A stretch of DNA of 13,448 nt from an uncultured bacterium (GCA_937893485.1 CALBJL010000131.1:1-13448), one strand, 5' to 3'; shown: positions 6,807-13,448, counted from the stretch's first letter. The notes: generated by a model from the sequence alone, not told the origin. Made by a program: numbers and translations.

Positions 6807-6971
6807 TTGAAGAAATGCAGGATTTGAGGTAAAATAATTTTGAAGAAATGCAGGATTTGAGGTAAAACAATTTTGAAGAAATGCATGTTTTGCGCAAATA
6901 AAATCTTGAAGAAATGCAGATAATTGAATATAATAATCTTGAAGAAATGCATTTTGAGCGTTGGAGTGACG
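6807..6971 (+). repeat. array of five 33-bp units with an invariant 13-mer
   Basis: TTGAAGAAATGCA occurs five times without a mismatch at 6807, 6840, 6873, 6906 and 6939, always exactly 33 bp apart. The 20 bp between cores vary. Units 1 and 2 differ at only one of 33 positions; units 3-5 share little beyond the core and A/T richness. This fixed core with drifting spacers suggests selection on the 13-mer as a protein or RNA-polymerase site rather than simple recent duplication. The array fills nearly all the space between the spoIIP stop (6802) and the ribosome site of the ATPase gene (GAGGAG, 6974-6979). In unit 5 the core extends into a 10-bp palindrome, AAATGCATTT (6945-6954). It is not a CRISPR: the repeats are too short and the spacers partly repeat. 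Confidence 0.95.
6906..6934 (+). promoter_or_regulatory. promoter for the ATPase gene inside repeat unit 4
   Basis: TTGAAG (6906-6911, the start of the fourth 13-mer) lies 17 bp before a perfect TATAAT (6929-6934). Transcription would start near 6941, inside the fifth 13-mer. Units 1 and 2 have the same geometry with weaker boxes: TTGAAG, 17 bp, TAAAAT (6830-6835) and TAAAAC (6863-6868). A factor bound to the 13-mer would therefore compete with or assist RNA polymerase directly. Confidence 0.65.
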
Positions 6972-6987
6972 GAGAGGAGCGCAAAAT

Positions 6988-8319
6988 ATGTTTTTTAAAC
7001 GGAAAGCCTATGGTGAGCTGCTGAATTGGAAAAACGAGTATGCAGACCGCTATGCGGTGATGTTAGAGGGTGCGAGGCGGGTCGGAAAATCTACGATTGC
7101 GGAACAGTTTGCAAGGGATCATTATAAATCCTACATTCTGATTGATTTTTCTAATACATCAAATGAAATCAAAGAATGCTTTGATGATATTCATGATCTG
7201 GATTTCTTTTTTCTGCGGCTGCAGACACTGACAGATGTTGACTTGTCTCCGGGAGAGTCGGTCATTATTTTTGATGAGGTGCAGCTATTTCCGAAGGCAC
7301 GGCAGGCGATCAAGCATCTGGTGAAATACGGAAAATATCATTACATCGAGACTGGTTCGCTGATCTCCATAAAAAAGAACGTGAAAGATATTCTCATCCC
7401 ATCGGAGGAAATGAAAATCGAGGTTTATCCGATGGATTATGAGGAATTTTGTGATGCATCGGGTAAGAATTACGAGATGCTGCGAAAGCTGTACCGGCAG
7501 GGAAAGCCGGTCGGACAGGCTGTGAACCGTAAGCTGATGCGGGATCTTCGGATATACATGGCAGTGGGCGGAATGCCGCAGGCGGTAGAAGCGTATGTGG
7601 AGGGTAATAATTTTTCTGTGATTGACCGGATCAAGCGGCAGATCATAGATCTGTACGAGGAAGATTTTAAAAAGATTGATCCTTCGGGGCGGCTGTCGGC
7701 GATGTATCATTCGATTCCGGCGCAGTTGTCAAAGGATACAAAAAGATATCGTATATCGCTGGCAACCGGAAAAAGAAGAACCATGCAGGATGAAAATCTG
7801 ATCTATGATCTGATTGATTCGAAAACCGTATTGCCCTGCTATAATTCAACAGATCCAAGAGCCAGTCTGTCGCTGGCGAAGGATCTTGACAGCTATAAAC
7901 TGTATGTTGCGGATACGGGATTGTTTATTACCCTGATGTTTATTGACAGACCGGAGATTCAGAATGAAATTTATGCAAAGCTGTTGTCGGACAAGCTCCC
8001 CGCAAATCTGGGATACCTGTATGAAAATCTGGTAGCCCAGGTGCTGACTGCGGGAGGGCGGGAATTGTATTACCATACATGGGAAAAGAAAGGAAGTACC
8101 CATTATTATGAGATAGATTTCCTGCTCTCAAGGGGCGCAAAGGTGCTGGCGGTCGAGGTAAAGTCAGCCGGAACGGGAAAGCACGAATCTTTAACCGAGT
8201 TTCGTAAAAAATATTCGAAAAATCTGGATCGGTGTGTGATTTTATCGCAGAAGGATCTTGCGAAGGAACGCGAGATCGTCTATTTGCCGGTGTATATGAG
8301 CGGATTACTCGGTGAGTAA
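6988..8319 (+). CDS. AAA+ ATPase with DUF4143-type C-terminal domain
   Basis: A 443-residue protein of the widespread but poorly understood ATP-binding family with a C-terminal DUF4143 domain. Walker A is GARRVGKST (residues 28-36), Walker B is VIIFDE (92-97), and a sensor-like ETGS lies at 121-124. The C-terminal part has YEIDFLL (D377) and AVEVKS (E390-x-K392), which resembles the D...ExK core of PD-(D/E)XK nuclease folds; whether it cuts nucleic acid is unknown. The start at 6988 has GAGGAG at 6974-6979. By eye it is more A/T-rich than its neighbours. It sits between spoIIP and the gene before lepA, where many Clostridia have spoIIP followed directly by lepA, so it is probably an accessory insertion. 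The 33-bp array is its promoter region. Proposed roles for such proteins (defence, toxin-like, DNA transactions) are unproven. Confidence 0.85.
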   Translation: MFFKRKAYGELLNWKNEYADRYAVMLEGARRVGKSTIAEQFARDHYKSYILIDFSNTSNEIKECFDDIHDLDFFFLRLQTLTDVDLSPGESVIIFDEVQLFPKARQAIKHLVKYGKYHYIETGSLISIKKNVKDILIPSEEMKIEVYPMDYEEFCDASGKNYEMLRKLYRQGKPVGQAVNRKLMRDLRIYMAVGGMPQAVEAYVEGNNFSVIDRIKRQIIDLYEEDFKKIDPSGRLSAMYHSIPAQLSKDTKRYRISLATGKRRTMQDENLIYDLIDSKTVLPCYNSTDPRASLSLAKDLDSYKLYVADTGLFITLMFIDRPEIQNEIYAKLLSDKLPANLGYLYENLVAQVLTAGGRELYYHTWEKKGSTHYYEIDFLLSRGAKVLAVEVKSAGTGKHESLTEFRKKYSKNLDRCVILSQKDLAKEREIVYLPVYMSGLLGE

Positions 8320-8355
8320 GGTCTGAAGCCGTGGTGGTTCGGCAGATCTGTTTTT
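8320..8355 (+). terminator. rho-independent terminator after the ATPase gene
   Basis: GGTCT (8320-8324) pairs with AGATC (8344-8348, one wobble). After a 3-nt bulge GCCG (8328-8331) pairs with CGGC (8340-8343) around an 8-nt loop. TGTTTTT follows (8349-8355). It starts one base after the ATPase stop codon and separates this gene from the next transcription unit. Confidence 0.55.
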
Positions 8356-8390
8356 CATCCACCATACTGCCGTCGGCACTGTAAAAAGCA

Positions 8391-8419
8391 TCGACAGAAC
8401 ATGCATTTTATGATATAAT
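8391..8419 (+). promoter_or_regulatory. sigma-A-type promoter of the C39-like peptidase gene
   Basis: TCGACA (8391-8396), 17 bp, then TATAAT (8414-8419), with a predicted start near 8426 and a leader of about 70 nt. The stretch from here to 8470 resembles the 33-bp repeat units upstream of the ATPase gene. Confidence 0.65.
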
Positions 8420-8495
8420 TTTTCTGCTTATCGGGATTTTGAGGTAAGGCTTGAATTGAGAAATTGAATTCAGACATTACATTTGTGAGGAGCTT

Positions 8496-9512
8496 ATGAG
8501 GAAAATGATACATAAAAGCATGTTGGCGGGGGTGCTGGCGGTCACATTGCTGTGTACGCCGATGCAGGTGCAGGCTGCCTGGACAACGAATGGAGCACAG
8601 ATGCAGGAACAGGAAAACAGTGCGGCTGCGGATGCAGACGGGCAGGCGAAGGAACAGGATACGGCTGCGGAGACGGGCACACAGGCAGAGGACACCGCGT
8701 ATTATACGGTCCGTTTTGAGGCGAACAGAGGAACAAAGGTCAAGACGACCCTGACATTGAAGCCGGGCGATGCCTATGGCGCATTGCCGAAAACGAGCCG
8801 TGAGGGTTACCGGTTCAAGGGCTGGTATACGAAAAGACAGGGCGGAGTCAAGGTGACTGCCGCATCGGTGTTTGCGGGAGACTGCGATCAGGTGCTCTAT
8901 GCGCAGTGGAAGAACCAGACCGTGACTTCTGAGACACAGCCGGGACAGTTGTCCGGAGTGGAAGGACCGCTCGTATATTATGCGGGAGTACCGGCGTATC
9001 ATTATAAACAAAACGATTACACCGGATTTCTGGTGTTAAAAAATTTCAAGAGCGACTATCTGTACTGTCAGTATGACTATGACCGTTTTATCGGCAGCAG
9101 CGGCAGGAATGTCGGATGTACGGCGACCGCAGACGCGATGCTGGCATCGATTTATATGGACAAGCCGTTCAGTCCGGATGACGAGGGCTGGATTCCGGGT
9201 GTCGGTGCGACATGGACAAACTCGGTCGTGCTTGATGGCAGCAAGTCCTATTCCGTGAAAAAGCAGTGTCAGATCGTGTATGACCATCTGAGCGAGGGAA
9301 TCCCGGTGATTATCCGCGTTGTGGGTCATTCCGTGACAGCAATCGGTGTGCGCGAGGGCGTTGCGCGCAATCAGCTGACACCGGCAGATCTCTTGATCGC
9401 AGACCCGACAGATGCGAAGGTTAAATGTGCAGACGAGATGGGCTGGCGCGTGATGACCGATGCAAACGGCTGGGGACTGCGGATACCTAAGGATGGAGGA
9501 ATTTCAAAATAA
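8496..9512 (+). CDS. secreted protein with InlB-type repeat and C39-like cysteine peptidase domain
   Basis: A 338-residue protein. It has a signal peptide (basic start, hydrophobic MLAGVLAVTLLC, likely cleavage after VQA at residue 27) and an Ala/Glu/Gln-rich low-complexity linker (about 30-68). One InlB/Flg_new-type repeat follows (about 70-138: YTVRFEANRG...GYRFKGWYTKR...VLYAQW). The C-terminal papain-like C39_2 domain has candidate catalytic residues C208 (NVGCTATADAML), H278 (VVGHSVTAIG) and D303 (IADPTD). The InlB-type module often mediates protein or surface contacts; the peptidase target is unknown. GAGGAG (8487-8492) is only 3 nt from the ATG at 8496, so the in-frame ATG at 8505 (M4, spacing 12) may be the real start. 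The stop touches the lepA ATG, and the lepA ribosome site lies inside its last codons, so translation is probably coupled. Confidence 0.8.
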   Translation: MRKMIHKSMLAGVLAVTLLCTPMQVQAAWTTNGAQMQEQENSAAADADGQAKEQDTAAETGTQAEDTAYYTVRFEANRGTKVKTTLTLKPGDAYGALPKTSREGYRFKGWYTKRQGGVKVTAASVFAGDCDQVLYAQWKNQTVTSETQPGQLSGVEGPLVYYAGVPAYHYKQNDYTGFLVLKNFKSDYLYCQYDYDRFIGSSGRNVGCTATADAMLASIYMDKPFSPDDEGWIPGVGATWTNSVVLDGSKSYSVKKQCQIVYDHLSEGIPVIIRVVGHSVTAIGVREGVARNQLTPADLLIADPTDAKVKCADEMGWRVMTDANGWGLRIPKDGGISK

Positions 9513-11324
9513 ATGATAGATCAGAGTAAAATTCGTAATTTTTGTATTGTAGCACATATTGACCACGGAAAATCCACGCTGGCAGACCGTATCATCGAGA
9601 AAACCGGTCTGCTCACGAGCCGCGAGATGCAGAATCAGGTGCTTGATAACATGGATCTGGAGCGCGAGCGCGGCATCACGATCAAATCGCAGGCGGTGCG
9701 CATTATCTATCAGGCGCAGGACGGCGGGGAGTATATTTTCAATCTGATTGACACGCCGGGTCATGTGGATTTTACCTATGAGGTGTCACGGTCGCTGGCT
9801 GCCTGTGACGGAGCGATCCTTGTCGTGGATGCGGCACAGGGTATCGAGGCACAGACACTTGCAAATGTGTATCTGGCGCTGGATCATGATCTGGAGGTAT
9901 TTCCGGTCATCAACAAGATCGATCTGCCGAGCGCAAGACCGGACGAGGTCGTGCAGGAGATCGAGGATGTGATCGGGATCGAGGCGGAGGATGCACCGCG
10001 CATTTCCGCAAAAACCGGAGAGAATATCGAGCAGGTACTGGAGGCGATCGTGCACAAGCTGCCCGCGCCGACCGGAGATCCGGCGGCACCGCTGCAGGCG
10101 CTGATCTTTGATTCATTGTATGATGTGTACAAGGGAGTCATTGTTTTCTGCCGGATCAAGGAGGGCACGATCCGTCCGGGAATGACGATGCAGATGATGG
10201 CGACCGGAGCAAAGGCGGATGTCGTAGAGGTCGGCTATTTCGGAGCCGGACAGTTTATCCCGTGTGATGAGCTGAGCGCCGGAATGGTAGGCTATATTAC
10301 CGCATCCCTGAAAAATGTCAAGGATACACGTGTGGGTGATACGGTTACGGATGCGAACCGTCCGTGTGATAAACCGCTGCCCGGCTATAAAAAGGTCAAT
10401 CCGATGGTGTACTGCGGTCTGTATCCGGCGGACAGTGCAAAATATCCGGATCTGCGGGACGCGCTCGAAAAGCTGCAGCTCAACGATGCGTCACTCCAGT
10501 TCGAGCCGGAGACTTCCGTTGCGCTCGGTTTTGGTTTCCGCTGCGGTTTCTTAGGTCTGCTGCATCTGGAGATCATACAGGAGCGTCTGGAGCGGGAGTA
10601 TAATCTGGATCTCGTGACGACCGCACCGGGTGTTATCTATAAAGTGCATAAGACAGACGGAACCGTGATTGATCTGACGAATCCGTCCAATCTGCCCGAC
10701 CCCTCCGAGATCGAGTATATGGAGGAGCCGTTTGTGACGGCAGAGATCATGGTGACGAGTGAATTTATCGGTTCGATCATGGATCTGTGTCAGGAGCGCA
10801 GGGGCGTTTATCTGAGCATGGAATACATCGAGGAGACGCGCGCGCTGCTCAAATATGAGCTGCCGTTGAATGAGATTATTTACGATTTCTTTGATGCGTT
10901 AAAATCCCGTTCACGCGGTTATGCATCATTTGATTATGAAATGAAGGGCTATGTGAAGTCTGAGCTTGTAAAGCTGGATATCCTGATCAACCGGGAACCG
11001 GTCGACGCACTGTCATTTATCGTGTTTGCGGGTACTGCCTACGAGCGCGGCAGGAGGATGTGCGAGCGGTTAAAGGATGAGATTCCGAGACATTTATTCG
11101 AGATCCCGATTCAGGCGGCGGTCGGCAGCAAGATCATCGCCCGCGAGACTGTCAAGGCGGTGCGTAAGGATGTGCTCGCGAAGTGCTACGGCGGTGACAT
11201 CAGCCGGAAAAAGAAACTGCTGGAGAAGCAGAAAGAGGGCAAGAAGCGTATGCGTCAGGTCGGCAACGTAGAGATCCCTCAGGAGGCTTTTATGAGCGTG
11301 CTCAAGCTGGATGAGGGCAAATAA
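9513..11324 (+). CDS. lepA: elongation factor 4 (LepA)
   Basis: A 603-residue translational GTPase, the normal family length. EF4 acts on the ribosome (back-translocation or initiation and assembly effects have been reported). GTPase motifs are G1 AHIDHGKST (14-22), G2 RGITIKS (from 53), G3 DTPGH (80-84) and G4 NKID (134-137), followed by an SAKTG G5 region. The LepA-specific C-terminal domain ends with the conserved basic stretch around KKKLLEKQKEGKKRMRQVG, which is diagnostic against EF-G. The ATG at 9513 directly follows the stop of the C39-like gene. GGAGGA (9495-9500) within that gene serves as ribosome site, 12 nt away. hemW follows after 20 bp, the usual pair in Firmicutes. Confidence 0.98.
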   Translation: MIDQSKIRNFCIVAHIDHGKSTLADRIIEKTGLLTSREMQNQVLDNMDLERERGITIKSQAVRIIYQAQDGGEYIFNLIDTPGHVDFTYEVSRSLAACDGAILVVDAAQGIEAQTLANVYLALDHDLEVFPVINKIDLPSARPDEVVQEIEDVIGIEAEDAPRISAKTGENIEQVLEAIVHKLPAPTGDPAAPLQALIFDSLYDVYKGVIVFCRIKEGTIRPGMTMQMMATGAKADVVEVGYFGAGQFIPCDELSAGMVGYITASLKNVKDTRVGDTVTDANRPCDKPLPGYKKVNPMVYCGLYPADSAKYPDLRDALEKLQLNDASLQFEPETSVALGFGFRCGFLGLLHLEIIQERLEREYNLDLVTTAPGVIYKVHKTDGTVIDLTNPSNLPDPSEIEYMEEPFVTAEIMVTSEFIGSIMDLCQERRGVYLSMEYIEETRALLKYELPLNEIIYDFFDALKSRSRGYASFDYEMKGYVKSELVKLDILINREPVDALSFIVFAGTAYERGRRMCERLKDEIPRHLFEIPIQAAVGSKIIARETVKAVRKDVLAKCYGGDISRKKKLLEKQKEGKKRMRQVGNVEIPQEAFMSVLKLDEGK

Positions 11325-11344
11325 AGGTAAAGGATCGAACAGAC

Positions 11345-12487
11345 ATGGAATTATATATCCATATTCCGTTTTGTGTCAGAAAATGTGCATATTGTGATTT
11401 CCTGTCCGCACCCGCGGATCAGGATACGATTGCGCGCTATATGGAACGTTTAAAAGAGCAGCTTGTGGAGCAGGCTGCTTTTTTGCGTGGATGGACGGTG
11501 ATTGATACCGTATTTATCGGAGGCGGGACACCGACGATCCTGCACGCATGGCAGCTGGCGGAGCTGCTGGAAACCATACAGACAAATTATGCACTTGCAA
11601 AAAATGTGGAGTTCACGGTCGAGGCGAATCCGGGTACATTGACACCGGGAAAGGCGCGTGCGCTGGCGGAGGGCGGCGTGAACCGTGTGAGCTTGGGGTT
11701 ACAGTCGGCGTGTGAGCAGGAATTGCGGCTGCTCGGCAGGATTCATACCTATGAGGATTTTTTGCGCAGCTATGAGCTGGTGCGGGAGGCAGGCATCGCG
11801 AATCTGAATGTGGATCTGATGAGTGCGCTGCCAGGGCAGACGGTCGCGTCCTATGAAAAGACGTTGCAGCGGGTGTTGGCGCTTCATCCACAGCATATTT
11901 CGGCATACAGTCTCATCATCGAGGAGGGTACACCGTTTTATGAACAGTACCGTGAGGATGAAAAGCTGCGGGATGCGGGGGAGTGTCCACATCTGCTGCC
12001 GGACGAGGAGAGCGAGCGTGCGATGTATGAGCTGACCGGGGAGTTGCTCGCCGCGCACGGCTATGAGCGCTACGAGATCTCAAACTATGCCAAGCCGGGC
12101 TATGCGTGCCGCCACAATATTGGCTATTGGACGGGCGAGCCGTATCTGGGTCTCGGACTGGGCGCGTCGTCTTATATAGACGCGTGCAGATATTGCAACA
12201 CCTCAGATCTGGATGCATATTTAGCCGGTGATTTCTCTGCATATGAGAAGCAGCAGCTATCAAAAGAGGGCCGCATGGCAGAGTTTTTCTATCTGGGGCT
12301 CCGTATGACGCAGGGTGTGGAAAAAGCGGCGTTTGTGCAGCGTTTTGGGATGCGGGCGGAACAGGTCTACGGAGAGGTGCTCGCGCAGCTCTTGGAGCAG
12401 CGTCTACTCGAGGATACGGGAAACGGCTACCGGCTCACGCCTTATGGGAGAGATGTCAGCAATCAGGTGCTATACCGTTTTTTGTGA
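11345..12487 (+). CDS. hemW: HemW, radical-SAM heme chaperone (formerly HemN-like)
   Basis: A 380-residue radical SAM protein. The [4Fe-4S] motif is C10-x3-C14-x2-C17 followed by D-F (FCVRKCAYCDF). The family has phenylalanine where true coproporphyrinogen dehydrogenase HemN has a fourth cysteine, which supports HemW. The SAM-binding GGGTPT is at residues 59-64. Further family blocks are TVEANPGTLT, GVNRVSLGLQS and HISAYSLIIEEGTPF. The C-terminal HemN_C region has RHNIGYWTGEPYLGLGLGAS. HemW binds heme and is thought to hand it to target proteins. It follows lepA by 20 bp with AAAGGTAAAGGA (11324-11335) as ribosome site, so the two are co-transcribed. In many relatives hrcA-grpE-dnaK follows; here an Rpn-type gene lies downstream instead. 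Confidence 0.96.
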   Translation: MELYIHIPFCVRKCAYCDFLSAPADQDTIARYMERLKEQLVEQAAFLRGWTVIDTVFIGGGTPTILHAWQLAELLETIQTNYALAKNVEFTVEANPGTLTPGKARALAEGGVNRVSLGLQSACEQELRLLGRIHTYEDFLRSYELVREAGIANLNVDLMSALPGQTVASYEKTLQRVLALHPQHISAYSLIIEEGTPFYEQYREDEKLRDAGECPHLLPDEESERAMYELTGELLAAHGYERYEISNYAKPGYACRHNIGYWTGEPYLGLGLGASSYIDACRYCNTSDLDAYLAGDFSAYEKQQLSKEGRMAEFFYLGLRMTQGVEKAAFVQRFGMRAEQVYGEVLAQLLEQRLLEDTGNGYRLTPYGRDVSNQVLYRFL

Positions 12488-12556
12488 GTTGATGATCGGG
12501 GGATTGTCACGTTACATGAGCCTGCGGATCGTTACAGGAACGAGGTACGAGTGAAC

Positions 12557-12602
12557 AGTAGCGTTGTGTTTGCGGTAGTCTGTGGGCTGCGCTGTTTTTT
12601 TT
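12557..12602 (+). terminator. possible terminator after hemW
   Basis: A run of eight T (12595-12602) follows a stem of AGTAGCG (12557-12563) with CGCTGTT (12590-12596). This stem includes two wobble pairs and a 26-nt loop. The T-run is good but the stem is poor. Confidence 0.35.
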
Positions 12603-12603
12603 G

Positions 12604-12639
12604 TTGCGAAAAAAGAACGTAGATGCTATACTGATAGCA
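12604..12639 (+). promoter_or_regulatory. promoter with palindrome over the -10, upstream of the Rpn-type gene
   Basis: TTGCGA (12604-12609), 17 bp, TATACT (12627-12632). The inverted repeat TGCTAT-N4-ATAGCA (12624-12629 and 12634-12639) covers the -10 box and the predicted start site, a place suited to a repressor. Transcription would start near 12639, giving a leader of about 200 nt. Confidence 0.55.
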
Positions 12640-12837
12640 AAGCAATCGATTCATATATCTGGATTCTATATTCAATTCTAAGTATTTCAGAAATCTTGCT
12701 TTTACATTCCAAACAACTTATAAGGGCAGGATTTTGGGAACTGACATGGAATAGAATCGGAGGACATGTGGTTTTTGAGTGGCTGGTGGGGCAGCCATAA
12801 GATGATCCTGCTGAATATTAGGACAGGAGGATCGTCT

Positions 12838-13448
12838 ATGGGTAGAGAAACAGAAGATTACAAAAAAGTGCTGCGTAAAAAAGAAACGGATGCGGGCAAC
12901 CGCGAGTACAAGAGCGATGTATTCAGCATGCTGCTGATGGAGAAAGCACGGGCGTTAGAGATCTATAACGCAATCAATGGAACATCCTACGATGATCCGG
13001 AGCTGGTAGAGATCATCCCGCTGGAAAACAAGGGATTTTCTTTATCCGTTCACAATGATGCGTCGTTTGTGCTGGATGCGAGCCTCAGTCTTTATGAGCA
13101 CCAGTCCACGATATGCCCGAATATGCCGTTGCGGAGCATGATCTATTTTTCACAGATCATACGGGCGATCGTCAGAAACAAAAACATATACGGCAGCATA
13201 CTGATCAAAATTCCAGTGCCGTATTTTGTAGTTTTTTATAACGGCTTGGAGCAGGCACCGGAACAGTACGAGCTGCGGTTGTCGGATGCCTTTGAGTGGC
13301 AAGTGGACAATCCGCAGATTGAACTGATCTGCAAGGTCTATAACATCAATCCGGGCAACAACACAGAGATCATGGAAAAATGCCCGACTTTGCGGGAATA
13401 TACATATTTTGTGGAGCTGGTAAGAAAGAATTTTAAGGAAAACGGATA
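12838..13448 (+). CDS. Rpn/PD-(D/E)XK-type nuclease family protein, 5' part only
   Basis: The open frame runs off the window; 203 codons are visible without a stop. The ATG at 12838 has a strong AGGAGG (12825-12830), 7 nt away. The frame stays open upstream to another ATG at 12766, which follows GGAGG too closely (2 nt) and would add 24 unlike residues. Visible blocks fit the Rpn (recombination-promoting nuclease, YhgA-like) family: REYKSDVFSMLLMEKARALE (D27), a VLDASLSLYEHQS segment with E87-x-Q89 in place of the usual ExK, and IPVPYFVVFYNG, the strand followed by YNG typical of the family. E. coli RpnA-type proteins are Ca/Mg-dependent DNA endonucleases that promote RecA-independent recombination. 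Function in Lachnospiraceae, where such genes are often multicopy, is unknown. It appears to be its own transcription unit. Confidence 0.72.
   Translation, partial: MGRETEDYKKVLRKKETDAGNREYKSDVFSMLLMEKARALEIYNAINGTSYDDPELVEIIPLENKGFSLSVHNDASFVLDASLSLYEHQSTICPNMPLRSMIYFSQIIRAIVRNKNIYGSILIKIPVPYFVVFYNGLEQAPEQYELRLSDAFEWQVDNPQIELICKVYNINPGNNTEIMEKCPTLREYTYFVELVRKNFKENG

Larger units (their letters stand above)
12488..12837. other. 350-bp intergenic region: weak terminator, promoter, long leader
   Basis: No convincing gene lies here. It starts with a direct repeat CGTTACA (12510-12516 and 12530-12536), then a weak terminator with an eight-T run. A good promoter (12604-12632) follows, then about 200 bp of A/T-rich leader before the Rpn-type gene. 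The leader contains a small dyad (AAGTATTTC-A-GAAATCTT, 12680-12697). The open frame 12582-12800 looks accidental: no family resemblance, no good ribosome site, and the promoter lies within it. Confidence 0.6.

Noticed and set aside
6131..6952. 273-codon minus-strand open frame with 11-residue LHFFKI-type repeats
   Set aside because: It is the complement of spoIIP plus the repeat array. The 33-bp period divides by three, so several frames stay open and give periodic peptides. No ribosome site or family resemblance.
6807..6971. CRISPR array
   Set aside because: Repeats of 13 bp and spacers of 20 bp are too short, units 1 and 2 share their spacer, and no cas gene is nearby.
6679..6984. 101-codon minus-strand open frame with CISS repeats
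   Set aside because: Another frame across the same array; its periodicity is explained by the 33-bp DNA period.
8355..9011. 218-codon minus-strand open frame
   Set aside because: Antisense of the signal peptide, linker and InlB-type repeat of the C39-like gene and its promoter; no ribosome site or family resemblance.
12582..12800. 72-codon plus-strand open frame after hemW
   Set aside because: No recognisable domain or good ribosome site, and it contains the promoter of the next gene.
12766..12837. Earlier in-frame ATG of the Rpn-type gene
   Set aside because: GGAGG is only about 2 nt from that ATG and the extra residues are unlike the family; the ATG at 12838 has a well-spaced AGGAGG.

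Overview
The window looks like the chromosome of a spore-forming, Gram-positive gut clostridium, most likely a Lachnospiraceae member (Roseburia/Agathobacter-like). This is judged from gene order, the sporulation genes gpr and spoIIP, moderate GC, strong GGAGG ribosome sites, and accessory families (DUF4143 ATPase, Rpn-type nuclease) that are frequent in that group. No database search was possible.

Layout. Positions 1-1402 hold a tight three-gene unit: the 3' end of an ECF-type sigma factor, a zinc-finger anti-sigma-like membrane protein overlapping it by ATGA, and a TM2-type membrane protein. Positions 1461-3813 hold a MATE transporter overlapping holA (DNA polymerase III delta). rpsT (ribosomal protein S20) follows on the minus strand. 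It has a clear promoter, a leader of about 120 nt with two hairpins, a TTG start and a strong terminator. Next come gpr (spore germination protease) and spoIIP (sporulation cell-wall hydrolase). After an accessory insertion come lepA and hemW. The window ends in the 5' part of an Rpn/PD-(D/E)XK-like nuclease gene with its own promoter and long leader.

The accessory segment between spoIIP and lepA (about 6803-9512) is the most unusual part. It starts with five perfect copies of a 13-mer (TTGAAGAAATGCA) spaced exactly 33 bp apart. The first six bases of the copies act as plausible -35 boxes, most clearly for a TATAAT at 6929-6934. Directly downstream is a DUF4143-type AAA+ ATPase with a C-terminal nuclease-like motif. 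A terminator follows, then a promoter region that looks like a worn copy of the repeat unit. That region drives a secreted InlB-repeat/C39-like cysteine peptidase whose last codons carry the lepA ribosome site. An 11-base piece of the repeat also occurs in the rpsT leader hairpin.

Working model (inference): the array is a multi-site operator and tandem-promoter region controlling the ATPase gene, possibly bound by the ATPase or by a host regulator. The remaining genes are core replication, translation, heme-trafficking and sporulation functions in an order usual for Clostridia.
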